A stretch of DNA of 64,000 bases from Mucilaginibacter sp. KACC 22063 (GCF_028736115.1 NZ_CP117877.1:1984001-2048000), one strand, 5' to 3'. Shown: positions 1 to 10,517, counted from the first letter of the stretch. Program-made: numbers and translations. Notes: generated by a model from the sequence alone, not told the origin.

Positions 1-731
1 AGTACAATGACTTGGTGACTACACGCGAAAACACCATCCGTTTACTGGCACTTAATTACCAGATGCTAAAGTTTCAAATGGGTATGCCAATAGATGCGGA
101 ATTATTGCTGAAAGACCGCCTGGAAGATATCAATCTTGATGAAAGCACTGCAGCAGTAGCATCTGACAGTACAGCTTATAAAAACCGTATCGAGTACAAC
201 CTCATCCAAACCCAGCTTGAACTGAATAAGCTTGACCTGAAACGTTACCAGTCTAAATACCTACCATCATTAGCTGGTGTTGCTAACTATACATCCTCAT
301 ACCAGGATAATAAATTCAATACCTTGTATTCGATGCAGTTTCCGTCGAGCTATATTGGCTTGCGTTTAACGCTGCCGATTTTCACAGGTTTCCAGCGCAG
401 CAACCAGGTTAAAGAAGCCAAAATTGTGGTTCAGAAAACGCAGAATGATATTGAGAACCTTAAAAACGGACTTAATCTGCAAGCTAATGCGGCACGCATT
501 ACTTACTTAAATGGTTTGCAAAGCTTAAACAACCAGCGTAAAAGCCAGGAAGTAGCGGCCGAAGTATTGCGCGTTACCCGTATTAAATACCAACAGGGAG
601 TTGGATCAAGCATTGAGGTTACGCAGGCAGAAACAGCACTTGTGCAGGCAAACGACAAATACATACAGGGATTATATGATGCGCTGATCAGCAAAGTTGA
701 TCTTGACAGGGCATACGGAAAATTACAATAA
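1..731 (+). CDS. TolC-family outer membrane efflux protein (3' part)
   Basis: The reading frame is open through the left window edge, so only the last ~243 residues are present and the start lies outside. The helical, Gln/Asn/Leu-rich sequence with the repeat-like segments LNLQANAARITYLNGLQSL and IEVTQAETALVQANDKYIQG is typical of the second half of the OMP_TolC domain, which forms the outer-membrane channel and periplasmic tunnel of tripartite pumps. It is followed 30 bases later by the membrane-fusion protein and then the RND pump, so the three form one efflux operon. The substrate cannot be told from sequence. Confidence 0.9.
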   Translation, partial: YNDLVTTRENTIRLLALNYQMLKFQMGMPIDAELLLKDRLEDINLDESTAAVASDSTAYKNRIEYNLIQTQLELNKLDLKRYQSKYLPSLAGVANYTSSYQDNKFNTLYSMQFPSSYIGLRLTLPIFTGFQRSNQVKEAKIVVQKTQNDIENLKNGLNLQANAARITYLNGLQSLNNQRKSQEVAAEVLRVTRIKYQQGVGSSIEVTQAETALVQANDKYIQGLYDALISKVDLDRAYGKLQ

Positions 732-761
732 CAGATAACCAGACCACACAGATATAACGCA

Positions 762-1868
762 ATGAAAAAACTATTATACACCACAGCGGCTCTGATTGCA
801 CTTTCTGCCTGCAACAACAAGCCGAAAGACCCAAAAGCAGAACTGGCCAGCCTTAAAAAGCAGCAATCTGAAATCAATGCTAAAATTGCTGCGCTTGAAC
901 AAAAAACAGGCGGGCAGGATTCGTCAAAAGTTACTGATGTAAGCGTAGTTGAGGTTAAGCAAGGCAGCTTTACAAATTATGTGCAGTTGCAGGGCAGCAT
1001 TTACGCACAGGATAACGTAACAGCTTATCCGCAATCGCCGGGTACTATCACTAAAATTAATGTAAAAGTAGGGCAGCATGTAAGCAAAGGACAAATTTTA
1101 GCCCAGCTTGATGATAATGTGTTACGCCAGAACATTGCTCAGGCAGCTACACAGGTATCGCTGAACAGTACGCTTTACCAGCGCCAAAAAAATCTTTGGG
1201 ATCAAAAAATTGGTACGGAAGTGCAATTCCTTCAAACCAAGACTCAATACGAGGCAAGTCAGAAACAATTAGCTGCTTTAAAGCAACAGGCTGCTATGTA
1301 TACTATTAAGGCACCGATAAATGGCACAGTTGATCAAATGGATCTTAAACTTGGCCAGGTTGCACAACCGGGACAAACAGGTATTGTAATTGTAAATGCA
1401 GATAACCTGAAGGTGAAGGCAAATGCTCCTGAATCTTATTCAGGCCGTATTAACCAAGGCGATAACGTATTGGTTGTATTGCCCGATGCTGCCGATTCGC
1501 TTACAGCTAAATTAAGCTTTGCCGCTAAGGTAATTGACCCTGCTTCGCGCAGCTTTGCTATTGAAGTTAAACTGCCTTCACGCAAAACGCTTCGCCCTAA
1601 CATGACTGCAGTTTTAAAAATCGCTGATTACACCAATAAAAATGCAATTGTAGTGCCTTACAAAGCTATCCAGCGTTCGGAGCAAGGCGACTATGTGTTT
1701 GTTGATAACAACGGAGTAGCAGCTAAAAAGGTAGTCAAGATAGGTAGGACTTATGGTGGCAGTGCCGAAATACTTTCGGGTATTGCAGCGGGGGATAAAC
1801 TGATCACCGAAGGTGCTACCGAAATTGAAGACGGCGACAGAGTAAAAGCCGTTTCAGATAATAATTGA
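762..1868 (+). CDS. RND efflux periplasmic adaptor (membrane fusion lipoprotein)
   Basis: A 368-residue HlyD/AcrA-type adaptor. It starts with a lipoprotein signal (lipobox LSAC, Cys17), then a short predicted coiled coil at about residues 27-50 rich in Lys/Gln/Ala, the lipoyl-like half motif ITKINVKVGQHVSKGQIL near residue 105, an alpha-hairpin, the second lipoyl half (APINGTVDQMDLKLGQVAQPG) and a beta-barrel plus membrane-proximal domain. Adaptors of this family bridge the inner-membrane RND pump to the TolC channel. Gene order TolC-adaptor-RND with gaps of 30 and 25 bases supports an operon. Start ATG at 762 is the only one giving a complete lipoprotein signal. Confidence 0.93.
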   Translation: MKKLLYTTAALIALSACNNKPKDPKAELASLKKQQSEINAKIAALEQKTGGQDSSKVTDVSVVEVKQGSFTNYVQLQGSIYAQDNVTAYPQSPGTITKINVKVGQHVSKGQILAQLDDNVLRQNIAQAATQVSLNSTLYQRQKNLWDQKIGTEVQFLQTKTQYEASQKQLAALKQQAAMYTIKAPINGTVDQMDLKLGQVAQPGQTGIVIVNADNLKVKANAPESYSGRINQGDNVLVVLPDAADSLTAKLSFAAKVIDPASRSFAIEVKLPSRKTLRPNMTAVLKIADYTNKNAIVVPYKAIQRSEQGDYVFVDNNGVAAKKVVKIGRTYGGSAEILSGIAAGDKLITEGATEIEDGDRVKAVSDNN

Positions 1869-1893
1869 TCTTTTTAACACAACCAGATTTAAA

Positions 1894-4800
1894 ATGAAAG
1901 ATCTACAAAAAGAATTTGGCCCGTCGAGCTGGGCAATTGACAACAAAACGGCAATATATGCTATGGTTGTGCTGTTGACCTTGCTTGGGCTGGTAAGCTA
2001 TAACAGGCTGCCGAAAGAGAACTTCCCTGACATTGCGCAGTCAAAGGTTTTTATAACCACACAATATCTCGGACAATCGCCTCAGAACATCGAGACATTG
2101 GTAACCAAACAATTAGAAAAACAATTTAAGTCGCTTAAGGGCTTAAAAAAGGTTACTTCTAATACACAGCAAAACGTATCTATTATCACTGCGGAGTTCA
2201 ATGCCAACATCGATATAAAAGATGCTAAACAGGATGTAAAAGATGCGGTTGATAAGGCTAAACAAGATTTACCGCAGAATGATAACAACCTTAAAGAATC
2301 AGTTATATCTGATATTAACGTGGCGGATCTTCCTATACTTTACATTAATATTTCAGGGAACTATGACCTGAAAAAGCTGAAGGAGTATGCCGACAACCTG
2401 AAGGATGATATCGAAAGCATGAAAGAGATATCTAAAGTTGACGAGGTTGGTGCCTTAAAGCCTAACATCCAGATCAACGTTGATATTACTAAAATGACTG
2501 CTGCACAGGTTAGCTACAATGATATCATCCAGGCTATCGGGAATGAAAACGTAATTTCTTCTGCCGGTGCATTGGTTAATGATGGTGTACAGCGTGCAAT
2601 AGATATTAAACAGGATTTTAAAAGCGCCGATGAGGTTGCTGCAATGGTAATCCGTAATCCTGCCGGTAAAGCTGTTTATCTGCGCGATATTGCCGATGTA
2701 AAGGATGGTTTTCAAGATCAGGAAAGTTTTGCGCGTTTGAAAACGCCTAATAATCCAAACTTTAAAAACGTAATTACCCTTAACGTAAGTAAACGTTCGG
2801 GTGAAAACTTAATTGAAGCGTCAGACAAGATCTATGACCTGATCAAACTAAAACAAAAAACAGTTTTCCCTAAAGGTCTTGATATTACTGTAACAGGTGA
2901 TCAATCTGATAAAACACGTTCAACACTGAACGATTTGATCAATACCATTATCATTGGTTTTATACTGGTAACCATTATCCTGATGTTCTTTATGGGTACT
3001 ACCAACGCCATATTTGTGGCGTTGTCGGTGCCTCTGTCATGTTTTATTGCTTTCCTGGTAATGCCTGCCATTGGCTTTACGCTCAACATGATCGTGCTGT
3101 TCTCTTTCCTGTTAGCATTGGGGATAGTAGTGGATGATGCAATTGTGGTGATTGAGAATACGCACCGTATTTTTGCCAATGGTAAAGTGCCTATTAAACA
3201 AGCTGCAAAATTAGCAGCAGGAGAGGTGTTTCTTCCGGTATTATCAGGTACCATGACAACACTTGCGCCGTTTGTGCCTTTGGCTTTCTGGAACAGTTTG
3301 ATCGGGCACTTTATGTTCTTCCTGCCAATTACACTGATCATTACCTTATTAGCTTCATTACTGGTTGCATATATCATTAACCCTGTATTTGCGGTTGATT
3401 TTATGAAGCCACACCATGATGGTGAGCATGAGAATCCAAAGTTTGACAGCAAGGTTAAACGTACCACTATTGTAATGGTTGTAATAGCCATACTTGGCTA
3501 CTTCATCAATCGTGGCGTAGGAAACTTTGTGTTGTTTGCGTTAGGGCTTTACCTGTTAAATCATTTTGTGCTATTAAAAGTGATTGACAGGTTCCAGAAA
3601 AACTCATGGCCTAAGTTTCAGAGCTGGTATGCAAGGTGGCTTGAAAAAGCAGTTAGAAATCCGTGGTGGGTATTGGGTAGTGTAATCGTGCTGTTCTTTG
3701 TAAGTATTGCATTTACTATTGTAAGTAACCTTAAAGTTGAACAGTTCCCATCCGGCGACCCTAACTTTGCTTATGTATATGTGACCATGCCTATTGGTAC
3801 CGATCAAAATTATACAAACGATGTTATTGAAAAGCTGGAGAAGCGCGTTGCTAAAGTTGCCGAGCCTGATAAGGATGTGATCTCATCTATTATTTCAAAC
3901 GTTTCGGTAGGTGTAACCGACCCTACCGATGAGGATCAGGGTACCTATTATAACAAAGGTAAAATAACCGTTGCCTTTGTGGAATTTGCAAAAAGGCACG
4001 GTAAAGATACTAAAGCCATATTGCAGCGCATTCGTGAATCTGTACAAGGGGTACCTGGGGCACGCATTTCAGTGGCGCAGGAAAACTCTGGTCCGCCGGT
4101 ACAAAAGGATATCAGTATAGAGATTACTGGCGACAACCTGGATACGATTGTGCGTACTGCCGACAGGATGAAGAAGTTCATTGATGCACAAAAAATTACA
4201 GGTATTGAAGGCCTTACTGCCGATGTGCAGAACGACAAACCTGAAATTGTATTTGATATAGACCGCGAACGTGCAAACCGCGAAGGTATTAGCACTGCTC
4301 AGATCAACGCTGCCTTATTTACCTCTGTTTATGGTTATAAAGCATCTGATTTCAGGAATACTAAGGAAGATAACTATGAAATAGATGTGCGTGCCAATGA
4401 ACAACAGCGCTACAATATTGATCTGCTGAAAAATCTGAAGATGACCTATCGCGATTTAGCGACAGGTGGGGCTATACGCCAGGTACCGATCTCGGCATTT
4501 ACCGATATCAGGTATACGAACACCTATGCTAATATTAAGCATAAGCAATCCAGAAGGGTGATTACTTTGGGTTCAAACGTTATTAAGCCAAATAATCCAA
4601 CTGAAATCAATACAACGATAGACCGCTCGCTTAAAGGATTCAAATTCCCTGAAGGTGTGTCTTATAAGATGGGTGGTGCACAAGAAGATCAGATTGAAAC
4701 GGCTACTTTCTTAGGTACTGCGCTAATGATCTCTTTCGGATTGATATTAATTATCCTGATTGCTCAGTTTAACTCGATTGGTAAAACCTTTATAATCCTG

Positions 4801-5310
4801 AGTGAGATATTCTTTAGTATCATCGGGGTATTACTGGGCCTGAGTATCTTCCACATGACGTTCTCTATCGTAATGACCGGGGTAGGTATCATTGCCCTTG
4901 CCGGGGTAGTGGTACGTAACGGTATACTTTTGGTGGAATTTACGGACATTGTGATGGAGGAAACTCATAACCTGCATGATGCTGTGGTAGAAGCTGCCCG
5001 TACACGTATGACGCCGGTATTGCTTACTGCCAGCGCTGCTATAATGGGCTTGATACCATTAGCAGTTGGCTTTAATATTGACTTCGTTGGTTTGTTTACC
5101 GACTTTAAACCACACATTTTCTTTGGTGGTGATAACGTAGCTTTCTGGGGACCGCTATCATGGACAATGATCTTCGGTCTGGGCTTTGCAACCCTGATCA
5201 CTTTGATACTGGTACCATGTATGTACATCATCAGGGTACGCCTTAAACAACGTTTCTTTGGTAAAAAGAATGCTGATATTGAGCATACAGAAACTGCACA
5301 TACAGCATAA
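1894..5310 (+). CDS. RND-family efflux permease (AcrB/MexB-like)
   Basis: A 1138-residue inner-membrane proton antiporter of the ACR_tran family. Visible hallmarks are the N-terminal TM and porter domain, a TM4 segment with the paired acidic residues of the proton relay (GIVVDDAIVVIENTHRI, about residue 410), and the C-terminal half motif GVVVRNGILLVEF with TM10-12. It is longer than AcrB (about 1040); the extra length includes a second hydrophobic stretch at about residues 525-560, in the middle of the protein, a variation seen in Bacteroidota RND pumps. It is the last gene of the efflux operon and ends just before a strong hairpin terminator. Confidence 0.93.
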   Translation: MKDLQKEFGPSSWAIDNKTAIYAMVVLLTLLGLVSYNRLPKENFPDIAQSKVFITTQYLGQSPQNIETLVTKQLEKQFKSLKGLKKVTSNTQQNVSIITAEFNANIDIKDAKQDVKDAVDKAKQDLPQNDNNLKESVISDINVADLPILYINISGNYDLKKLKEYADNLKDDIESMKEISKVDEVGALKPNIQINVDITKMTAAQVSYNDIIQAIGNENVISSAGALVNDGVQRAIDIKQDFKSADEVAAMVIRNPAGKAVYLRDIADVKDGFQDQESFARLKTPNNPNFKNVITLNVSKRSGENLIEASDKIYDLIKLKQKTVFPKGLDITVTGDQSDKTRSTLNDLINTIIIGFILVTIILMFFMGTTNAIFVALSVPLSCFIAFLVMPAIGFTLNMIVLFSFLLALGIVVDDAIVVIENTHRIFANGKVPIKQAAKLAAGEVFLPVLSGTMTTLAPFVPLAFWNSLIGHFMFFLPITLIITLLASLLVAYIINPVFAVDFMKPHHDGEHENPKFDSKVKRTTIVMVVIAILGYFINRGVGNFVLFALGLYLLNHFVLLKVIDRFQKNSWPKFQSWYARWLEKAVRNPWWVLGSVIVLFFVSIAFTIVSNLKVEQFPSGDPNFAYVYVTMPIGTDQNYTNDVIEKLEKRVAKVAEPDKDVISSIISNVSVGVTDPTDEDQGTYYNKGKITVAFVEFAKRHGKDTKAILQRIRESVQGVPGARISVAQENSGPPVQKDISIEITGDNLDTIVRTADRMKKFIDAQKITGIEGLTADVQNDKPEIVFDIDRERANREGISTAQINAALFTSVYGYKASDFRNTKEDNYEIDVRANEQQRYNIDLLKNLKMTYRDLATGGAIRQVPISAFTDIRYTNTYANIKHKQSRRVITLGSNVIKPNNPTEINTTIDRSLKGFKFPEGVSYKMGGAQEDQIETATFLGTALMISFGLILIILIAQFNSIGKTFIILSEIFFSIIGVLLGLSIFHMTFSIVMTGVGIIALAGVVVRNGILLVEFTDIVMEETHNLHDAVVEAARTRMTPVLLTASAAIMGLIPLAVGFNIDFVGLFTDFKPHIFFGGDNVAFWGPLSWTMIFGLGFATLITLILVPCMYIIRVRLKQRFFGKKNADIEHTETAHTA

Positions 5311-5330
5311 TATAAAAAGCAGTATAAAGC

Positions 5331-5362
5331 AAAAGCGCCGGCTGATTCCAGCCGGCGCTTTT
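5331..5362. terminator. bidirectional intrinsic terminator
   Basis: A perfect 13-bp inverted repeat (AAAAGCGCCGGCT, loop GATTCC, AGCCGGCGCTTTT) sits between the convergent RND pump gene and polysaccharide deacetylase gene. The A-tract on one side and T-tract on the other mean it can end transcription from both directions. Confidence 0.9.
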
Positions 5363-5383
5363 CTTTTATTTATCTTATTAGAG

Positions 5384-6238
5384 TTAGAAACTATTTCTGA
5401 TACTGTTACTTAGTGTTTTTGTACTCCAGTAACCACTATCCAGAATACGGCGAACCGTCATTAATGGATCATTAGGATCACGCTTATCAGCTAACTGGAA
5501 AGCAATCAAAAAGCCGCGTTTGTGTAATTCAGGCAAATTCTGCTCGTTCCATAAACCAAACGGATAAGCGAAGTATTTGATTTTTTTACCAGTGATTTCT
5601 TCCAGCTTTTTGGTTGGCTTATCAAGTTGTATCTCCCAGTCTTTACCGGCAAACTTTTTAAAGTTGTGGTGATCCCAAGTGTGGCTGCCGATTACATTGC
5701 CTTCATCAGATAATTGTTTCACCTGCTCTTTGCTCATATAATGCGGGCGGCCTAAAGATACCGTCATGATGAAATAAACACCTTTAAAGCCATACTTTGC
5801 AAGCGTAGGGCGGGCAATGGTAAACTGATCAAGGTCAGTATCATCAAACGTAAGCATAATAGGCTTGCTTGGCAGTGGTTTGTTAAATGCTAAATAAGCA
5901 TAAAGCTGATCTGGCAAAATAGTATGGTAACCACTGTCGGCAAGCATTTTGATATGATCTTTAAATGCCTGTACCTGTACAATGTAGTCTTTTGCACCTT
6001 TTGAATCTGTAGACTTCCAGTCGCGTATCTGGTGCCAGCATACCACCGGAACTTGTTTACGCGTCATAATTTCGGCGTTTGATGCTGGTTTGCCTTCAGG
6101 AATTTTAGTTTCTACCGTGGTTTCAGTTTTAACTGTTTTTGTTTCAGTAGTAGCAACATTAGTGTCCGTAGACTTTTGCTTACAGGCAACTGTTGCAAGC
6201 ATGCAAAGGGGTAAGATAGATGACAGTACTTTAGACAT
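5384..6238 (-). CDS. polysaccharide deacetylase family lipoprotein
   Basis: A 284-residue protein with a lipoprotein signal (LATVAC) followed by a Thr/Lys-rich linker and a NodB-homology domain. Motif 1 is MLTFDDTDLD (catalytic base and metal Asp), motif 2 is SHTWDHHN (the H-x3-H metal ligands), and motif 3 is AYPFGLWNE. Members of this CE4 family remove acetyl groups from N-acetylglucosamine in exopolysaccharide, chitin or peptidoglycan; which one applies here cannot be told. The lipid anchor suggests an envelope location. It converges on the efflux operon and shares its terminator. Confidence 0.88.
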   Translation of the reverse strand: MSKVLSSILPLCMLATVACKQKSTDTNVATTETKTVKTETTVETKIPEGKPASNAEIMTRKQVPVVCWHQIRDWKSTDSKGAKDYIVQVQAFKDHIKMLADSGYHTILPDQLYAYLAFNKPLPSKPIMLTFDDTDLDQFTIARPTLAKYGFKGVYFIMTVSLGRPHYMSKEQVKQLSDEGNVIGSHTWDHHNFKKFAGKDWEIQLDKPTKKLEEITGKKIKYFAYPFGLWNEQNLPELHKRGFLIAFQLADKRDPNDPLMTVRRILDSGYWSTKTLSNSIRNSF

Positions 6239-6324
6239 AAAAATTTGGATTTAGCAACGGCGAAAATAATACAATCTATGAACTATAAGTGAACTAATTT
6301 ATGCTTACCCCTTTATATCAGCAA

Positions 6325-8613
6325 TTATTTATCGTTAAGCGACATTGAATACGGAACATCAGTTGGTTTTGTACCACGGGTTTTGTTAGGCTGTGCTGTC
6401 ATATTAAAATTAAGTACCGCACCATTTAATAATCCCGAGTGGCTTAACCAGTTTACACCGTAAGGTTTGCCATTTAATGTTAGTGATGATACATATTTGT
6501 TATCGGCACTGTTTGCAGGCGCATTAATAGTAACCGTTTTTCCATTTTCTAAATGCAAAACGGCTTTCTTAAATAATGGCGCACCTAAAACATATTGATC
6601 TGTAGCCGGGCAAACAGGGTAGAAGCCTAATGACGAGAATACGTACCATGCAGAAGTTTGTCCGTTGTCTTCATCTCCGCAATAACCATCAGGTGTTGGT
6701 TTGTATAAGCGGTTCATCGCTTCGCGTACCCAGTATTGAGTTTTCCAGGGCTCGCCACCGTAGTTATACAGATAGATCATGTGCTGAATAGGCTGATTGC
6801 CGTGTGCATACTGGCCCATATTCATGATCTGCATTTCGCGGATCTCATGGATTACACCACCATAATAGCTATCATCAAATATTGGTGGGATGATAAACAC
6901 CGAATCAAGTTTGTTCACAAATTTCTGACGGCCACCCATCAGGTTAATTAAACCATTCATGTCATGGAACACTGACCATGAGTAATGCCAGCTGTTACCC
7001 TCTGTAAAGGCATCACCCCATTTTAACGGGCTGAAAGGTGTTTCAAAGCTGCCGTCTTTATTTTTGCCACGCATTAAACCTGTTTGAGGATCATACAGGT
7101 TTTTGTAATTCATGGCGCGTTTTTTATAAATGTCGAGTTCTGCCTGCGGGCGGTGCAATGCTTTACCTAATTGATAAATGGTAAAGTCGTCATAAGCATA
7201 TTCAAGCGTACGTGCTGCGTTTTCGTTAATTTTTACATCATAAGGTACGTAACCTAACTCATTGTAATATTTAACACCAGCACGGCCAACTGCACTGATC
7301 GGGCCTTCGTTATTAGCGCCATGCAATAATGCTTCGTACAGTTTATTGATATCATAACCGCGAAGGCCTTTCATGTAAGCGTCAGACACTACCGAAGCCG
7401 AATTGTTGCCAACCATAATATCAGCATATCCCGGGCTTGACCATTCAGGCAACCAACCGCCTTCTTTATAATCATTGATCAGGCCTTCCTGCATTTCCTT
7501 GTTAATAGAAGGATACATCAGGTTAAGGAAAGGATATAATGCTCTAAACGTGTCCCAAAAACCTGTTCCAGCGAACATATAACCCGGAAGTACTTTGCCA
7601 TTATAGGGGCTCCAGTGTACGGGCTTGCCTTGTGCGTCAACTTCATATAATTTGTTAGGGAAGAAAAGCATGCGGTAAAGGCATGAGTAAAAGGTACGCA
7701 TCTGGTCAACAGAGCCACCTTCAACACTGATGCGGCTTAAGGTTTTGTTCCAGATACTGCGTGATTTTTGTTCGGTAGCATCAAAGCCGTCATTTCCAAC
7801 TTCGCGTTTCAGGCTTAATTCTGCTTGGTCAAAGCTGATGAATGATGAAGCTACTTTTAAATGCACCTGTTCGCCTTTGCGTGTTTTAAAGCCGATAACT
7901 GCACCTACGTGTTTGCCAGAAAGCTCTAAAGAATCGTTTGAAAACGTTTTATCATGCCAAGTTCTTGAAATGGTGATTGGTTTATCAACGTAAATAACAA
8001 AGTAGTTTTTAAAGTTAGTCAGCTTGCCGCGGGCGTATTTGGTGGTATAACCAATGATCTTGCGTTGCTCGGGGAAGATTTTTACATAAGAGCCCCTGTC
8101 CAAAGCATCTATTACAATAAATGAGCTGTCATTTTTAGGATAAGTGAACCTGAATTGCGCTGCTCTTTCAGTAGTGGTCAATTCCGTAGTAACGTCATGA
8201 TCTGCCAGGTAAACGCTGTAATAATAAGGTTTTACCACTTCAGCTTTGTGGCTAAACCAGCTTGCACGGTCATTTTCCTGGAATTTCATGCTACCGGTAA
8301 CAGGCATAATGGCAAACTGCCCATAGTCATTCATCCACGGTGATGGTTGGTGGGTTTGCTTAAAGCCACGTATTTTGTCGGCATCATAGGTATACATCCA
8401 GCCGTCGCCCATTTTACCGGTTTGTGCCGACCACATGTTCATGCCCCAGGGTACACCAATAGCGGGGTAGGTGTTACCGGTTGAAAGGTCAACCTTTGAA
8501 AAACTACCCATTAGCGGATTGACCCATTCGGCGGGTTCATCAACGTGATTAACTAATTGCGCAAAAGCGCTGGTGCAGAACAGCACCAACAGAGGAAAAA
8601 TAAATTTTTTCAT
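6325..8613 (-). CDS. GH92 family alpha-mannosidase
   Basis: A 762-residue secreted protein with a clear signal peptide (MKKFIFPLLVLFCTSAFA). The N-terminal beta-sandwich begins with VNPLMGSFSKVDLSTGNTYP, the usual GH92 opening, and the catalytic domain carries the family signature GDEDNGQTSAWYVFSSLGFY near residue 650, which holds the Asp pair acting as general base on water. Length matches the family (about 750). GH92 enzymes are calcium-dependent exo-alpha-mannosidases acting mostly on N-glycan alpha-1,2/1,3/1,6 linkages, used by Bacteroidota to trim glycoprotein mannans. There is no SusCD pair next to it, so it is not part of a classical PUL here. Confidence 0.94.
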   Translation of the reverse strand: MKKFIFPLLVLFCTSAFAQLVNHVDEPAEWVNPLMGSFSKVDLSTGNTYPAIGVPWGMNMWSAQTGKMGDGWMYTYDADKIRGFKQTHQPSPWMNDYGQFAIMPVTGSMKFQENDRASWFSHKAEVVKPYYYSVYLADHDVTTELTTTERAAQFRFTYPKNDSSFIVIDALDRGSYVKIFPEQRKIIGYTTKYARGKLTNFKNYFVIYVDKPITISRTWHDKTFSNDSLELSGKHVGAVIGFKTRKGEQVHLKVASSFISFDQAELSLKREVGNDGFDATEQKSRSIWNKTLSRISVEGGSVDQMRTFYSCLYRMLFFPNKLYEVDAQGKPVHWSPYNGKVLPGYMFAGTGFWDTFRALYPFLNLMYPSINKEMQEGLINDYKEGGWLPEWSSPGYADIMVGNNSASVVSDAYMKGLRGYDINKLYEALLHGANNEGPISAVGRAGVKYYNELGYVPYDVKINENAARTLEYAYDDFTIYQLGKALHRPQAELDIYKKRAMNYKNLYDPQTGLMRGKNKDGSFETPFSPLKWGDAFTEGNSWHYSWSVFHDMNGLINLMGGRQKFVNKLDSVFIIPPIFDDSYYGGVIHEIREMQIMNMGQYAHGNQPIQHMIYLYNYGGEPWKTQYWVREAMNRLYKPTPDGYCGDEDNGQTSAWYVFSSLGFYPVCPATDQYVLGAPLFKKAVLHLENGKTVTINAPANSADNKYVSSLTLNGKPYGVNWLSHSGLLNGAVLNFNMTAQPNKTRGTKPTDVPYSMSLNDK

Positions 8614-8651
8614 TTCAGGATGTAAAGTTCCCGAAAATAGAAAATATTTGA

Positions 8652-9674
8652 TTAAAAAAGCGTTGCAGTACCGCCCGGTCTTAAAATTCCCAAATGTTTG
8701 TAGGCAAAGTCGGTAACTTCACGTCCGCGGGATGTACGCATCAGGTAACCTTCCTGTATCAGGAAAGGTTCGTAAACTTCTTCTATAGTGCCTTCATCTT
8801 CGCCAACGGCAGTGGCAATAGTTTTTAAACCAACAGGCCCGCCCTTAAATTTTTCGATGATGGTAACCAAAATCTTATTGTCCATTTCATCAAGGCCATG
8901 CTCATCAACATTTAATGCGCTAAGTGCATACTGGGCAATGTCTGTATCTATACTGCCATTCCCTTTAATCTGTGCAAAATCGCGTGTGCGCCTCAATAGC
9001 GAATTGGCTATACGCGGGGTACCCCGGCTCCTTCTGGCAATTTCGTAAGCACCCTCATCAGTAATAGGAGTTTTAAGTATATCTGAAGATCGTAATACGA
9101 TAGTAGTTAATAATTTTGCATCATAGTATTCAAGTCTTGAATTAATGCCAAAGCGCGCACGCAGAGGGGCTGTAAGCAAGCCCGAACGCGTAGTAGCGCC
9201 TACTAAAGTGAACGGATTTAAAGAAATCTGTACCGAACGGGCATTAGGACCCGACTCCAGCATAATATCGATCTTGAAGTCTTCCATGGCCGAGTAAAGG
9301 TACTCTTCAACCAAGGGGCTTAAACGGTGAATCTCGTCGATGAATAAGATGTCGCCAGCTTCAAGATTGGTAAGCAAACCGGCAAGGTCGCCGGGCTTAT
9401 CTAATACAGGCCCTGAAGTGATCTTAATGCCAACGCCCATTTCATTGGCAATGATGTGCGAGAGGGTGGTTTTTCCCAATCCCGGAGGGCCGTGTAAAAG
9501 CACATGGTCAAGCGCCTCGCCGCGTAAGCGGGCTGCCTGAACAAACACACGCAGATTAGCCAATATTTTCTCCTGACCGGTAAAATCTTCAAACGCCTGC
9601 GGACGAAGCACTTTTTCAATGTCTCGTTCAGTCGCTGATAAACGCTCGCGTTCAGGATTAAGATTCTCGTTCAT
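8652..9674 (-). CDS. ruvB: Holliday junction branch-migration ATPase RuvB
   Basis: A 340-residue protein with all RuvB landmarks: Walker [12 protein letters not shown] near residue 63, Walker [10 protein letters not shown], sensor [17 protein letters not shown] including the arginine finger region, and the C-terminal winged helix ([22 protein letters not shown] and [10 protein letters not shown]) that contacts DNA. RuvB hexamers drive branch migration with RuvA during recombinational repair. It is the expected length, intact, and stands alone without ruvA or ruvC nearby, which is common in Bacteroidota. Confidence 0.98.
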   Translation of the reverse strand: MNENLNPERERLSATERDIEKVLRPQAFEDFTGQEKILANLRVFVQAARLRGEALDHVLLHGPPGLGKTTLSHIIANEMGVGIKITSGPVLDKPGDLAGLLTNLEAGDILFIDEIHRLSPLVEEYLYSAMEDFKIDIMLESGPNARSVQISLNPFTLVGATTRSGLLTAPLRARFGINSRLEYYDAKLLTTIVLRSSDILKTPITDEGAYEIARRSRGTPRIANSLLRRTRDFAQIKGNGSIDTDIAQYALSALNVDEHGLDEMDNKILVTIIEKFKGGPVGLKTIATAVGEDEGTIEEVYEPFLIQEGYLMRTSRGREVTDFAYKHLGILRPGGTATLF

Positions 9675-9699
9675 TTGCCAACGAAATTAGCATTTTTTA

Positions 9700-9786
9700 T
9701 TGATGTGCGAATATGCAAATGTGAAAATATGCAGATCATTTTTTATTTAATCAGCACATCTGCACATGCTCATATCTGCACATTTC
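9700..9786. repeat. AT-rich intergenic repeat with imperfect inverted copies
   Basis: Between ruvB and the glycosyltransferase gene the same short words recur on both strands (ATGTGCGAATATGCAAATGTG on one side; GCACATCTGCACATG and ATATCTGCACATT on the other), so the stretch can fold into a long imperfect hairpin. Such ATGTGCA-rich palindromic spacers occur between genes in Bacteroidota genomes; here it may also serve as a terminator for the glycosyltransferase gene reading leftwards. Confidence 0.5.
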
Positions 9787-10517
9787 TAACCTTCCGGGTA
9801 TTTCCTGAAAATGCTGTTGATCTTCATTTGGATCACGCCAAAGAATGCTTCACGAAAAATGCCGGTCGACATTTTTGAAGTGCCTTCTGTACGGTCGGTA
9901 AATATGATGGGGACTTCTACCAGTTTAAAGCCATGCTTTATGGCTGTATATTTCATTTCTATCTGAAAGGCGTAACCCACGAACTTTATTTTTTTAAGTT
10001 TCAGTACGTTAAATACGCGCCTGCGGTAACATACAAATCCAGCAGTAGCATCCTGCACATCAATGCCGGTAATAAAGCGTACATAAACCGATGCAAAGTA
10101 ACTCATCAGTACTCGGCTCATAGGCCAGTTTACTACGTTTACACCCTTGATATACCTTGAGCCAACGGCCACATCTGCACCGTCAATACATGCCTGGCGC
10201 AGCCGGATCAAGTCATCCGGATTGTGGGAGAAATCGGCATCCATCTCGAAAATGAATTCGTAGTCGCGGTTCTTAGACCAGTAAAAGCCATGAATGTAAG
10301 CGGTACCCAAGCCTTGTTTACCTGCACGTTCTTCAATAAAAAGCTGGTCGGGAAACTCTTGTTGTAACCTTTTAACAATTGTGGCAGTACCATCAGGCGA
10401 TCCATCGTCAATAATGAGCAGGTGGAAATCATGGGGTAAAGAAAATACCTTACGGATCATCCGTTCTATATTTTCCTTTTCGTTATAAGTAGGAATAATT
10501 ACTATGCTGTCGGCCAC
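9786..10517 (-). CDS. polyprenol-phosphate mannosyltransferase-like GT2 glycosyltransferase
   Basis: A 243-residue family 2 glycosyltransferase without a C-terminal membrane extension. The N terminus SIVIIPTYNEKENIERMI, the nucleotide-binding IDDGSPDGT and the metal-binding DADFSHNPDDL match dolichyl/polyprenol monophosphomannose synthases, which load mannose from GDP-mannose onto the lipid carrier at the cytoplasmic membrane face. The segment KQGLGTAYIHGF is also diagnostic for this subgroup. Donor sugar specificity is by homology only. Confidence 0.88.
   Translation of the reverse strand: MADSIVIIPTYNEKENIERMIRKVFSLPHDFHLLIIDDGSPDGTATIVKRLQQEFPDQLFIEERAGKQGLGTAYIHGFYWSKNRDYEFIFEMDADFSHNPDDLIRLRQACIDGADVAVGSRYIKGVNVVNWPMSRVLMSYFASVYVRFITGIDVQDATAGFVCYRRRVFNVLKLKKIKFVGYAFQIEMKYTAIKHGFKLVEVPIIFTDRTEGTSKMSTGIFREAFFGVIQMKINSIFRKYPEG

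Noticed and set aside
503..877. 124-residue frame on the minus strand over the TolC and adaptor genes
   Set aside because: Mirror frame of two clear genes, Cys- and Ser-rich text without any family pattern; many similar mirror frames over the other genes were left out for the same reason.
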